A stretch of 64,000 bases of DNA, from the NCBI GenBank assembly GCA_019843655.1, contig JACDQD010000010.1, forward strand, positions 9,407,637 to 9,471,636, in the 5' to 3' direction. This DNA is from Lethocerus indicus (taxonomy: Eukaryota > Arthropoda > Insecta > Hemiptera > Belostomatidae). The notes beneath the pieces were generated by a model, which saw only the letters and a list, made by a program, of their open reading frames with translations, was not told the origin of the DNA and did no database searches. Within the stretch, counting starts at the first letter, position 1. Each line of letters starts with the position of its first letter. Both the position numbers and the translations under genes were made by a program. Of the stretch, positions 48,641 to 60,934 are shown piece by piece.

Positions 48641-50000
48641 TACCGTATTCACCGTACCGAGGTAATACAAACAACGTACGTATCCGAGCACTAGGAGATA
48701 TTAGGGTGGCCACAGGGACTACCGCATTTCAGGCAGTGTGCCGATACTGAAATCGGTATCATCGCTATTTATAACAATAGTGAATATAAATTCTTATTTT
48801 TTAAAAAATTTAAAAAATCTTTCAGGGTTCCTTCCAAAATTAAACCGACTAAAATAAAACTGTAATTTTCAGATTCTAGTCACAAGTTTATTCCAGATAA
48901 CATACAGGCCAGGGTATTGTCCTAATTTCCTCCGAAATTCTTACATTTTTTGGATTCTTTGTTAAATTCTAATCCCAGTACTCTTGTGTTGAGGTTTCCT
49001 CTCCTAACATATGCTACATATTTCTTTACTTTTTATTCAAGGAAAAATTTGGTTATGTTTGTATCTATTTTCTATCTGTTAAAATAAATAATATTAAAAC
49101 ATTTTTATTATTTTTCATCGATACCCGGTATTGGTTCCTCCGTATTTTGCTCGTTTCGAGTTTATGACGGGTGATATTTTATTCGGTCTGTTATCTGAGT
49201 TATTAGTTTCGCTCAAATTACAAGTTGCGTTAATTACAATTGACGATATTTCCACTTGTCCCGTTTTTAGGGTCATCCTATTTTTGCTAAAGGACATTGG
49301 CGAGTGAACGCTTGAAGGAACAAAAAAGACTATTGGGCTTTTATCTTTTAGCCTTCGGGGATACTTTTGAAGTGTTCAACCTTACCTACAACATATAATT
49401 GTCTATCTCCACCATAAAAGGTTATCGCTACCTTCCGATATTTTTCTGAGGACGTACCCTATGATTTACATATGGCCAAATTGGCTTTCGTCGTCGTTCG
49501 AATTTCCTTACTCCCCATTATTATTAAAAATTGGCTTCCAATATATAGGTCTTACAATTCCCCTCTGATTCCAATTTTCTGAAATTGATCAAAAAATATA
49601 TTCGCCTACCGATTAACATTTAATTATGGATTTGATTCATACAAAGGGGTTGGATTTCAACGCCATTCTAGTGAATACCCCTTTCATATATAATATAAAA
49701 TTCCTGTAGTTTGTTCTTCTATTGAATCTTCCTTTCATATTTCGAATGGCTATAAAACAAATCATAACCTATATTGGGATATTTAGGAATTTACAAAACA
49801 TGTTCTTCGCAGTTAGTAGTCATTTCACTATCACTAGTTCTGTTACTAGTGAGGTTACTTACATCCATAGAACTCGCTAGAGGCATATTTCCAAGGAATA
49901 CGGGAATTTGAATTCATCTGTTAATTTCGGAAAAGTTTAGAATATCAGTGGAAGACCACTAATTCAAAAATAAAAAGATTCAATTCATTTCATTCATTCA
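48641..50000. other. AT-rich DNA, no feature seen
   Basis: A 7-bp-arm dyad (TCACTAG and CTAGTGA) lies near 49830-49853. Otherwise nothing. Confidence 0.5.
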
Positions 50001-50006
50001 CCCCTT

Positions 50007-50076
50007 TCCGACAAGCTCATACCTTGCAGCTCCCGAAACGAATCAGGATCCCAGAGCAGTTGAAGAGCTATATGCA
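50007..50076 (+). repeat. Dispersed 70-bp sequence, copy 2
   Basis: It is the gap-free partner of 44835-44904, in the same orientation, 5.2 kb away. Confidence 0.75.
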
Positions 50077-50985
50077 ACTGTTAGAATGCTTCAGTGCTCT
50101 CTTTCTCAAGAGGAACAAAGTGAAATACCTTTTTAATATTAATTACATTTTTATTTTTATTAACTTCGTTCTGTTTCGATTAGTCAACCCACGTCTTCAA
50201 GTGGTGGACGGTTTCCTATTTAATGCTCGTAATTTTAGGCACATACACGAAAAGGAGTATCATTATCTTGTTATCGGACTTACAAGGTTCACAATAAGAT
50301 TCAACAGTGCCTTAATAATTTCTTGTAATTAATTCAAAACTTGACCCGTTATCGTATTCTAAACAAATAATGACCCTGTTCTCCGTAGTATAAAGTTTTG
50401 ACAAGTCAATAAAATGACATGCATGTGAAATAATAAAGTTGGAGGAAAAAAACGGTCATGGTTGACAGCAAAACATTTACGCCCTACATTTAAGATAAAT
50501 TGTTTAGAGCACTATGGCAGCCTTAGGCGTTTACATATAAGGTGAAATTAATTTTTCCGAAATCAGGAAATTTTAGGGGTAAATATAAAGTGTGTGAATC
50601 GATTTTTTTGTTCGTAGCTTGGAGTGTTAGTACAGTAAAATCCGGAATATAGGAAAAAAATATTGAATTTAAGTCCCGCTGTTCTCGTGCTGTAGAATGT
50701 GATTTGTATCGTAATCGGTCTACTATACTAGAGTTTAGAGGGAGCATTCATTCTTCAAATTTGCATTAATCAAGTTTTAGAGTCAGTGCGAACGTCCTAA
50801 AATGAATTTAAGACCAAAGGCAGTGATTGGTATCAGAGATTATTGGGTCCTCACCGGCAACCGATATGCGAGAATTAGCTACGATTATTACAAAGCGCTT
50901 TTGTCTTCTGCCTATATTTGGACTTCCGGATACTCCTTAACTTCCAAACACTCGGCCTCGATTCAAATTCGGTCACCTTATTCGG
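50077..50985. other. AT-rich DNA, no supported feature
   Basis: A 102-codon frame (50024-50332) is hydrophobic and AT-driven, with no motif. Not called. Confidence 0.45.
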
Positions 50986-51164
50986 TGTTTTAATCGGGGA
51001 ATATTCCCGCCGGCAACAATGACGACGGGGCCGATTTTTCCTCCGTTCGGTACAGTTCTTGGTTAACAATTCGCCTTGAGCTAAAAATAGGGCTGAGTTG
51101 GGCGGCGCTCTGAGGTCCGGTCGGACCCCCAGCTGCAGGGGGCAAACCGGATCTGCGCGGAAAG

Positions 51165-51230
51165 CGAGAGGGAGATAGAGAGGGAGAGAGAGGGAGAGAG
51201 AGAGAGAGAGAGAGAGATAGAGGGAGAGAG
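51165..51230. repeat. GA-rich microsatellite
   Basis: An interrupted (GA)n run with GGA and GATA variants; the longest pure run is about 9-10 units. Confidence 0.92.
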
Positions 51231-51310
51231 CTATAGGGGCGAGACGAGGGGTGCGAGAGAGACAGACGAAGTGGGTGTGTCCCCCCCGTACCCTTGGTAT
51301 GGAGCACACC

Positions 51311-51331
51311 CACTGGCACTGGCACTGGCAC
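51311..51331. repeat. CACTGG hexamer array
   Basis: About 3.5 copies of CACTGG in tandem. Confidence 0.85.
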
Positions 51332-51867
51332 GAGGGCACTGACGCGAATCACCGCCCGCAGAAACAACCGGCCTCTGGGGTTGGGCACCTGCCAGACCGA
51401 TATTATGCACACTATATACTGTAGATTATACATAAATATATGTGTGTGTGAGTGTACTACTCTAGAGTAATTTTATATTCCCTTTCGCCTCATTCCTCCG
51501 GTACAAGGCTTTTGTACCAATTTTTCCATGAAAATTAAAAAACAAACAAACCATAAATCAGTCTAGACACGATTGCGTTAATACTGTTTTATACAACTCG
51601 AAGGTCTTACTCGAACTGTAATGTTCAAGATTTATGATTTTGTGTATCAATTTGAATTAAATTTGCGACCTCTCAGAGGAGATCTTCCTGAAGTAATTAT
51701 CGATCAATATGTTGTATATGGTTGTATTATACACCATATAAATATAGGCTTTCAAATGCAAAAACAGAATAGATAAATATGAGTTGTAATAATGGACATT
51801 ATATAACATATATAACTCATGTTCTTTTCCTACAATTTATTCAGTGTGTAATTTTTTTTTCTTACAG

Positions 51868-51924
51868 TTCCAGATCGGATTATCGCTACACCACGTTGAT
51901 GGCAAGCGTCCTCATCGATAGAAG
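51868..51924 (+). CDS. Candidate 57-bp internal or first coding exon
   Basis: A long T-run followed by CTTACAG (51861-51867) makes a strong acceptor, and AAG|GTGAGT (51925-51930) is a near-consensus donor. Between them only one frame is open: after one leading base it reads SRSDYRYTTLMASVLIDR, with the last two bases starting an AGN codon. The other frame I checked, starting at the first base, stops at TAG near the end. Third positions are about two-thirds G or C in this AT-rich region, as expected for coding sequence. The exon length is a multiple of three. An in-frame ATG at 51899 followed by G could also be a start. I do not recognise the protein. No partner exon was identified in the window. 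Confidence 0.4.
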
Positions 51925-51930
51925 GTGAGT

Positions 51931-54900
51931 CAGATTTTATACTCTTCATTATAAATTTAGATTTTCGAATATAAATCGGATAAAAACGTTGGCAGATTTG
52001 CCATTAAATTATACACGGGGAAAATCTATAAAAAAGCGACTCGTTCAGCTGCATTAATAAAGACCAGGAATTTTGGGACTATTACAAATCCTTTTAAAGA
52101 GCGAAATGAATTATAAATTTAATTAAATAATGATAATCAATAACCGTTTAATTACGACGTGTAAATAAAAGTGCAGCTGTTTAAGAATTTTATAGCTCGT
52201 AACAGTTGTAATAGTTGGTCTTACTGTCTTGGAAAGTCGCTTTTCTTACAAGGAAAATTTGAAAGTTTACCTGAATATTTCATAAAAAAACGATTTACCA
52301 AATTTTAAACCGAAAAAACTAATTGCTGGTTGGGCATCAGATTAGGAGACGGACCATTCATTTGGGAGGTGTGGCCCCTCTCTCTGTCTCTCTCTGTAGT
52401 ATTTCAGCAGTAAAATGTCACAGATTACGTTAAAAGAAATATCTCGAACATATTTCTTTCTTTTATTGGCTGGGCGTGAACGCGCGGTTTTCAGGTTTTT
52501 GCGCGCCCGTCTCAGGGACCCGTTGACCGTCAAAATTGACCGCCCCTATTAAGAATAACGTTAATCCGAGAAGAGACGTAAAAAAGGCTCAAATATTTTC
52601 GAAGGCCAAATATGGAGCTCAATTAGTCTAAATTGGTATTTTAGATTTATATTTTTTCTGTGTTGTGTCTAATAAAATATCGGTAAAATCACAATTGCAT
52701 TTCTTTTTCTGTTGTTTTCAATTCAGTTAATGATATCAATGCAATTAATGATACTTAATCATACTTTTTTATAAACTTAAGTACAGCCTTCCGCGAAGTA
52801 ATCAACGTGAAACTCCAAAAAAATAACAAAGTTAATAATACTGTTTTACTACTTTTTTAAATATAATATTTATGTATTTAGAACGTTGGTACATGCAAAT
52901 TTAAGTACATATGAAAGAAACAAACCTAAAATACCGGATATTAATTAAAATATTTCTTCTAAAGGAAATCAAATCTATATTTTCAGCTGAAATTTAATGA
53001 TTTAATTCAACCTAAGCACCTAAGCAAAAGTTAAATAATTGACCTCTGCAACCAGCTAGTCATTCACAGGTGCCAAGATTACTAATATATTGTACTTAGG
53101 TGTTACTAACTCAATATACACTTATATTTCTTTCTGTCTAATTCATAGGAGAACACAATATTTTAGTTGAAGAACACTCTTTCGAGGTATTAACAATTTC
53201 TGTTATAATTTGAGCGTTCATTCATATATCAATTGTAATGTCACTGCTTGAAACAAGTATTCATAAAATTCCCTGTAATAGTACCTACCGGTTAAAAATT
53301 ATTATGAATGATATTTTATACCGGTGTGCAGATTTTCCTTACACATACATTACATATAATATACGTTATAATTTCTTCGCGGTCACCTCTATTAATTGGC
53401 TCTTGAAAAACCAAGTAAAACAGATCATGTTTAATTGTCACTCATGTGTAATTAAAAACATGGATTAATTATAACTACTAGTTCTTAAAGGTACTGGCAG
53501 CAGATTCGATCTTGCTTAATTATGGTTATTATTCTTTCGGTTCTTAAAGACTGTTGTAAGAATGAAACCGAGGACGAAAAAAAAAGTTTTTAAATGAACC
53601 TAATAATGTGTAATTTCACTGTGGTTGTCTTAGAGCGAGACCGCGCAGATTCATCTTAATATTTCTTGATTTTCATTTATAATTGGCACTTCGTTCTGTA
53701 TTAATTTTGCTGGTAGAAATGGAACTGAGTGGTTGTTGCATTCTGCTTCTGATGAAACATTGTTTTGTCTCCGATCTCATTCACGATAGAAATCAGGCTA
53801 TAGAATACAATACCATAAAGAGAAAACAACTTCCCTTTTAATATTTAACTTCAGTATTAAACGTTATTTTAAAATAAAATTTTGGTTGACCTCTCGATAC
53901 AAATATTATTTATGATCAGAATGAAATCTCATGCATGATTGAACTCTTGACGAATATTCGACTTGGCGATAGGTGACCTTCAGCTATCATTTATTTCAAT
54001 ATCTCAGGTGCTAAGACTCGTCTGTGGGCAGTTTCAGAATCCTGTTTTAAATTCCTATTTAAGAGACAGCGAAATATCCGCGTACCAAGGACTCTTAGAA
54101 TAACGAGCGGACGCAAGAATTTAAACGGCATTTCTTTCTTCACTCGTCGATTTTTCCAGTACCTTGTGCAGGTGCCTACTTCCGGATATTTTCGGGTACT
54201 CTATTTATCTGTTTATTGTTACTAGAAAATCGAATGCGGAGGCTAATTCTTCTATCGCCGCTATTTCGCCGACAGCGTTGACCGTGACAGAGAAACCTTG
54301 GCTGAAGGTTGACCTGGATTGAATCAGTTCGAATAAGGTTCGAGCGTGCATGTACACATTCACATGTACAAAATAGAAAGGAAAAATTCTGCATAACCTT
54401 TGTCGATAATATAATCGGCATAAGTGCACTCTGCTTGCGTATCCTGAGCATAGATTTTATGATATTACTACGTAAAATATGCACATTGAAGCGGTATCCA
54501 CCTGTTCTGCGTACGATCTTGATATGGTTGGATACATTTCGTTACAAAATAAATTATTACTATTATTTAAGTTATTTTAATTTTACTGCCTATACAATCA
54601 TCTTTTGGGCATAGTTTGGCTTCAGAGAAATATGAATAAGCAATGTTGTAAAGGAGCAAATAAAACAACCCATCAATCACCCTATGAAAGAGAAAGGCGA
54701 ATATGAAATACCGTACACGAGCACGTAAGTAATACCAAAATAAATTTGGTACAACAAAAAATATCAAATAATTACAGAACGATATGCTGAATCATAAAAT
54801 AATGTTTGCTTTAATAATCTGCTAAATTATTATGAAAACTAGCTATAAATCTTGAAGTACAAAGTCTAAATGTTATAACTTACAATTAGGCTTAAGGACC

Positions 54901-57574
54901 TTGAAAACCAATTGCAACGGCTTATTTTGAAAGAAGAGTAGAGCTCTGTAACCAGCTCGGCGTAAACACACGTCAACGTAACTACCGTAGCGAAATACCG
55001 TGACGTAATTGCTGGATAAAGTAAATTACAGCGATGTGTGAAATTACAACGGAGTCAAACGTCACCAACATCAATTCTACACCACGTACGAAATTAGCAT
55101 TGAACTGCAATCAATATTTGATTTCCAATAAAACAGTGATTCATTTTTAAAAACATTTGTAACAAAATACTCGCACAAGGTTGTCAGCTAGGAAAATATT
55201 ATAACAGCAATATAGAAATACGATGTCAAATAAACTGTGAGATATTGAAATAACATAGAATTACTCGGATCAGTCTGTGATCATAATGAAAATATGGGGT
55301 CATTTTGAATTCCCAATTTTAAAATTTCATCTTCTAACTTAAGATACCTATACAACAGCCATATTTACAGCCATATATACAATAATTTAAACTATATTTG
55401 TATTCATTATCAGAACCCGTTTCATTCAGGCACCAATAGTATAAGCCGCCGTTAAGCATTGTCTGATACCGCGTTAAATGTCCCCTCAAGTCCCCCTTTT
55501 CTTCACCTTGTGTCACCCGGCAAAAGGTCGGCCTATGAATATGTATTAGACCGAGATGGAAGCAGGCAGTTGTGGGCGAGTGCTGTGAAACTCCCCATCA
55601 CATCATTTAAACAGCTGGCAGTATTTTACGGGTTTAAATAGGCGCGAACGAGGAACAAGATTTCCTTCTTTTACGTTCAGAATAATTTTTATTGGGAGGT
55701 CATGCGCTCGTGTATAGTTATACATGCACATAGGAGATCGGTGTTGAATCTTCGAAAGGCATACAAATTGATACATATTTTTTATTCTGTCAGTATTATT
55801 ATGGTATTGTGGCACATATAATGAAAGTTTATCCTGATTTTGTTACGTACATATACCACAGTGGCAATCGGTGAAAAATCGGTTAACACAAAATAATATG
55901 CTGGTCAATTCATTAAAAGTGTGATATTTTTGGATGTATATTGGCTACGCTAAATGAACCGAACGATGGAACAATATGTAGACAATTGATGATAAAATAG
56001 AAATCCGAATTTTTTTTTAGTTACACTATCTGCACCTTACAATTAGAATTGCGCGTGAAACACTAAAAAAAGGTAATACCGGGAGGAGGCACTCGCAACT
56101 GATAATAATGGGACCTGACTAGCATACGATGGATTCGGAGACGTTTCCTCAATTAGCAGAATTTATTTGATATAAAAAAATGGGCACTAATTCCGCGTTG
56201 TTCCATTCCGAAACAATGCACGCAACCAAGGAGGCGTGCACGTGTATGACACAGTTTCACAGCCGTCTGAGCACACTCTCATGGGTACAGACAGCGTTAT
56301 GGGGACAGAAGGTCGGTTTTTTTTTCTTAATTGTTCACCGCTGAGGTCACCAGTGAAAAATGTAATTTGCGGGGAAACGTAAATACCGCCGTCGTCCTCG
56401 GGTATCGAAAAGGCGAATTTCTTTCCCGGTTAAATACACCGAGGGTGTTTAAACTCGTGACGTTGAACAGGGACAGTAGTGATTGAATAAGTTTGTGAAC
56501 ACATTCAATAACATAATAAGCGAACATGAGGAAAGGTTTAAAATTATTTATTACCATAAGCGCCTTTATTTAATTATTCTGATGGTGGGGCTCTTAAAAA
56601 TACCAATTAAAATTTTCAATCTAACAATCTTTTGTATCCACTCCTCCGGTGATTTGTTCCTATCCTAGCCCGAGTTCGGAAGGACGCCTTCATCATTCCT
56701 TCAGTAAATTGATGAAATTTCTTTTTCCCCAAGAAATATTTCAGTATACATAAAATTGATTTAAATTAAGGGTTGAATGATTATCTGGTGTATTTTTGAA
56801 TCTACGGCTAGCACAGAAATATTATATTGACGTTATTCGTAATAAAATGTTTTCAATCTAGTTCCTTTCTAGGCGGTTACACATGCAGCAATTTTCATTA
56901 GCATTAGTTTCTCATGACTTACCATTGAGTTATCTCAATGCAAGCCAAGCAAATCGGCCACTCGCTCAACTCACCGTTCACGTGTCGAGATCGGGTGATA
57001 ATTTAGTTTTCGAAACGGAGAATATCCTCAACGCCAGATAGGAGAGAGAGAATCATGTATTATGCATTAATAAAAAAAAAGGCGAGTGGGGAAAGTGTTA
57101 TTATAAGTAACGGAATGATGAAACCGAAGAACTCAAACCGATCAGTCTTACAGCATGTTAGTGGTATGATGCAATAATGTGTAAGTCGGGAGGAATAGCG
57201 GAAGTTTATATCAATTCAGGAAGTGTTACAAGGTTATCGATTCAACTGAAAAATCCAATTTTCATGAGACCTTTGCGTTGGTAATTTCTAAGATGAAAAT
57301 TTTAAGACAACAGAAAAATCTGCGGGAAGAATTGACTCCCGAAAATAAGCCTCCGTCACAGCCGAGGCTTATTTGTGACAAGGACCTTTGTCGGAAGAGA
57401 TAAGTTGTACAGTGGCAATGAGGTAGAGATGCAACAGATGCTAAGCTCAGGTTGCCCAACATCCATCTTCGTCGTCTCTTTGTCCTAGGATTGCGCTGTC
57501 GTCAAAATTAAAACTCTACTGAGAATACCGAGATATAATCTCTCATCTATTCGGCCTTAAAGCCTAATTGCTTC
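51931..57574. other. AT-rich DNA, no supported feature
   Basis: If 51868-51924 is an exon, this would be its downstream intron. Frames of 60-102 codons have no motifs. GAGCAC|GTAAGTAAT at 54720-54731 resembles a donor, but no acceptor or open frame supports it. A small GC-richer patch lies near 56330-56450. Confidence 0.45.
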
Positions 57575-57897
57575 CACATACCTGTTTTGTGGTCTGCGAG
57601 GGGTTGGAATACCGTAGATTTGTTGTGTTTCTGTCTCCTCTCGCCGGTTTGGTCTTTTGCTAGACCGGTTTCGGCTGCTCACCATTTTCACTGTCACTTG
57701 TATTTTCTATTATATTGATGTATACGGTGTCTACATATACGAACAGTACAAGTGACAGTGACAGTGCAGCGAGGATACCCGAAAAACATCCAGAGTGCCA
57801 ATACTGCCTAACACCGCTTCTGAAGATGGCGAGCGGCTGAAACCGGTCTAGCAAAAGACCAAACCAGCGAGAGGAGACAGAAGCACAACAAATCTAC
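57575..57897 (-). repeat. Family A, most complete minus-orientation copy with loop
   Basis: The tail complement (CATACCTGTTTTGTGGTCTG, CGAGGGGTTGGAATACCGTA) leads into one arm (GATTTGTTGTGTTTCTGTCT to TTTCGGCTGCTCACCATTTT). That arm has lost its inner part. A 45-bp AT-rich loop follows (about 57702-57745), then the opposite arm in full (CAGTACAAGTGACAGTGACA, GTGCAGCGAGGATACCC, CTAACACCGCTTCTGAAGAT, GGCGAGCGGC, GCAAAAGACCAAACCAGCGA) to AAATCTACG. There is no tail on the far side. The paired arms would form a stem of about 110 bp. Confidence 0.92.
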
Positions 57898-60784
57898 GCT
57901 AATCGCTTTCGTCTTCATACTACCTTCGAGAGAAATCTATCTGTAACTCACATCCATTCCCATAGTAAGCGAGAACAGTAGTCAATGGTTTATTCATTCA
58001 TCCCCGCTTTCTCGTGAAGCGCCGAAGCCCCACCCCGCCCCCATTTAACGTCGGGAAAATCTGAAAGGAAAACCGCAAAATTTCCGGCTCATTCGCAGAA
58101 AGTTTTGAGGAATCCGGAGGTCTGATGGCCCTTCTTAGATTAATGAAAGTATTACACTGAACAGTTTCAGTTATCAGTCCTGTTAAAATAGCAAAGAAAT
58201 TTGTCTCATTCATTACAAACTTCTCTACGAAGTGTTAAAGTTAAATTGTGCCTATAAAATTGCCCGTCGTATTGATTAACATCCCGAAATTTATTCTATT
58301 TACTTTTCATGATGAAATAAATATTTGTCCCATAATTGTGTTAGTCCAGTTGACGATTGCAAGAAACTAAGAATGTAATGTTTGAACATCTGATCCCGGT
58401 CATATTATAGTTGCAGTTTTTTTTGCAGTTTCATGCTTATATGGTAAACCTACGTTTTTCTTCGCCGAAATTTTCTCCGAAATATTTCAAGAAATAAAAA
58501 TTTCATATCATCCAATCACATTATACTATGAGAACGTGTGGAGTATAAATCTCATGTTGTTAAGTGTCGAGGTCAATACAACCCATTAAAAGCAAGCCAT
58601 TACCTTTTTCTCGCTGGTTATTTCGAACGCTTCTATGAACGCAACTATGAAAGTCGAGTTTGTTGACAGTCAACGCATAATCGGTGCACCGAACGAACAG
58701 AGCTTATTGTTTTATATAAAATTGGGTTTTTTATAATCTGTTAAGAAAGGAGTCGGCCGATTAAGCGGTTATTACCTTGAATAAGGGAGCCATTACACGG
58801 ACTTTGTTCTTAGACACAGCGTAAACAAAATCAAGGATTCGGGTTGTCGCGGTGCTTGACCAACGCGGAACCGCTGCTGGCAGTAGGTAGAGCCTGAAAG
58901 GTTAACAGAACTTGTGAGCTACTCTTGCGCAACTGAGGTATTTTAACTCGAATGAAAAAACATAACCTGGAAACGGTCTAGGGGAGGCGTTTAGAAGAGA
59001 ATCGAGTTGTTGCAAGCTGAGATCGATCGGAGAGCTCCTTCTATTATTTTTTCTTTCTCCGACTGCAAAACGGAACGGAGACCTCGAATTCGGAAAGTTA
59101 CATTATAAGGCTTTTCCACTCGCGGCTAAAAGTAAATTACTCCTTTTCTTATCTCTTTGAATGGGTCCGACAATAAATTACCGTCTGGGTGCAGTGCAGC
59201 CTTGATGACTTGGGCCGTTTGGAAAGTCTTAATAATGACTGAGGGAGGGAATTCGCATCGACCGAATAATTTGTTTTTGTTCCTATTTCATCGCGGGAAA
59301 GGAGTTTTCCGCAGGAATGTAGAAGGACTGGACTTTCATGCTTACTAAAAAAACTGCTGTAACTGTGAATTTATTAAAGACGATTAAGTTATTAAAAACG
59401 TTTAATTGAAACGCCTTTATAAAAATCAAGCAGCAGACTAGTGATATACTGTTGAGGCTGATTAGGTATATTTGTTATAAGTTCCGAATGCAATAATTGC
59501 AGGTTAGTCAAATTTGAACACAATGTTTCTACCGCTCAGAGAAAAAAAAAAATATATAACCCGAAAATAGCTCACCGCAACTCATGGAATAAAATAATGA
59601 AGCACTTAGTTCAAAAAGTTTACAGCTGATTATAGAATGTTATTCTGAGTCGACTAGGGATAATAAAATAGGTGCGGTTTATTACGAGTATCATAAAATT
59701 CATCCTGTCTGTACAGTTAACTATTAAGCTATTAACTATTAACTATTATATTAAGCCTCTCAGTGGAATAAACACTGAAATATAGAGTTGTCTATTTGAC
59801 ACTCGAATTACTTAGGTATTCAATGCATAATTTATAAGTCGTGGTTCGAATCACAGTTGAAAATTACAACTGCTAAGTCACTGAATGCACAAGTGGCGTG
59901 AATTGCTTCGCCTCCGGCGAGTGAGTATCAATGGCCAAAAGGGGTTAATAATCAGATAAATTCCTGCGTTGAAACTATAATACACTAAACACTAAAACGA
60001 ATAGTAGCAAACAGATTAGTCGCACTGTTTTGGTACCGGCAGGGTTAAAATATGCACGTTTGCACATTAAAGAAAAAATAGTGGACACAATTATAAACTG
60101 GATATTCTAAAGAGCTCAAGATTAAATTAGCCGCAAATAACGCCGTTATGTTCAGAGAACAATTTGACGTATAATAATCTGTCGTACATTTTCCCGTTTG
60201 GACATGATAATAGTCCAGTAATTATGACAATTTCCTCTCATTGCCACAACAAAGAAACAAAAATGAAACTTGGATATAGTTATCAATATATTAATTAATG
60301 TCCAACATGTTTTCCTTTTGTTGAAATTCTACTAGAATATACCTATAAACCAATTATATTTGGCAAAAGTAATGAATTCCAATATTGTCTTATGTACGTA
60401 TTGTAATTTGCACTAGCTTATCACTAAAATGTTATTTTAAAATAAAGTTGATATACAAAGGTTGAGATAAGGTTAGAAATACAAAATTATATTTGGATAG
60501 ATCGGCACTGAAGACCCAAATTTTACGATTTCAAAAAGGCTAGCATATGTAGTCCGGATAGTAGTTCAGTTAAATTCTTATTAAATTGTTCCCGGGAATG
60601 AATTCGATGCAGAAATGACGCGCAGGGAAATCAAGCCCATATTCTAGACACTCTTTGTTACATCGGAATTGGATTTATTTCCTTCTACGCCCATTTCTTG
60701 GACTTCCAGATCGTAGTAGTTCACCAAGATGTCGTTCATAAACCTCTTCCTATCTGTCCTTAACTTTAAAACTTAATCATGCTC
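57898..60784. other. AT-rich DNA, no supported feature
   Basis: A short CTATTAA-type array is at about 59720-59752. A tRNA B-box-like GGTTCGAATCA at 59844 was checked and rejected. Nothing else. Confidence 0.5.
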
Positions 60785-60934
60785 TAGATTTCGTCCGTTT
60801 CTGCCGCTGATTTGGTCTTTTGCTAGACCGGTTTCGGCCGCTCGTTATCTTCAGTAGCGGTGTTAGTCGCTTTTGGCACTTTGGATGGTTTTCGGGCATC
60901 CCTCACTGCACTGTCACTGTCACTTTTACTGTGG
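60785..60934 (+). repeat. Family A: left arm only
   Basis: It runs from TAGATTTCGTCCGTTTCTG through GGTCTTTTGCTAGACCGGTT, TTCAGTAGCGGTGTTAGTCG and CACTTTGGATGG to CACTGCACTGTCACTGTCAC. After that it enters a loop-like stretch (TATATATATACGTGTCT) and then unrelated G-rich sequence to about 61070. No right arm or tail is found. The 108-codon frame at 60820-61146 starts in the arm and is probably incidental. Confidence 0.87.

Larger units (their letters stand above)
50990..51420. promoter_or_regulatory. GC-rich island with GAGA tract
   Basis: This is a CpG-dense block with a GA/GGA run of about 66 bp (51165-51230), CTAAAAATAG at 51081-51090 (exact MEF2 pattern) and a CACTGG hexamer array (51311-51331). 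Long GA runs next to GC-rich DNA are typical of GAF/CLAMP-bound insect promoters and enhancers. The 147- and 154-codon minus frames here (SLSLSL, PLSPSL) are translations of the GA run. It lies about 450 bp left of the candidate exon at 51868. Confidence 0.4.

Noticed and set aside
50875..51433. Two 147-154-codon minus frames rich in S, L and P
   Set aside because: They are translations of the GA tract and neighbouring GC-rich DNA.
59790..59870. tRNA gene suggested by GGTTCGAATCA at 59844
   Set aside because: The T-stem does not pair over five bases, and no acceptor stem, A box or anticodon loop can be placed upstream.
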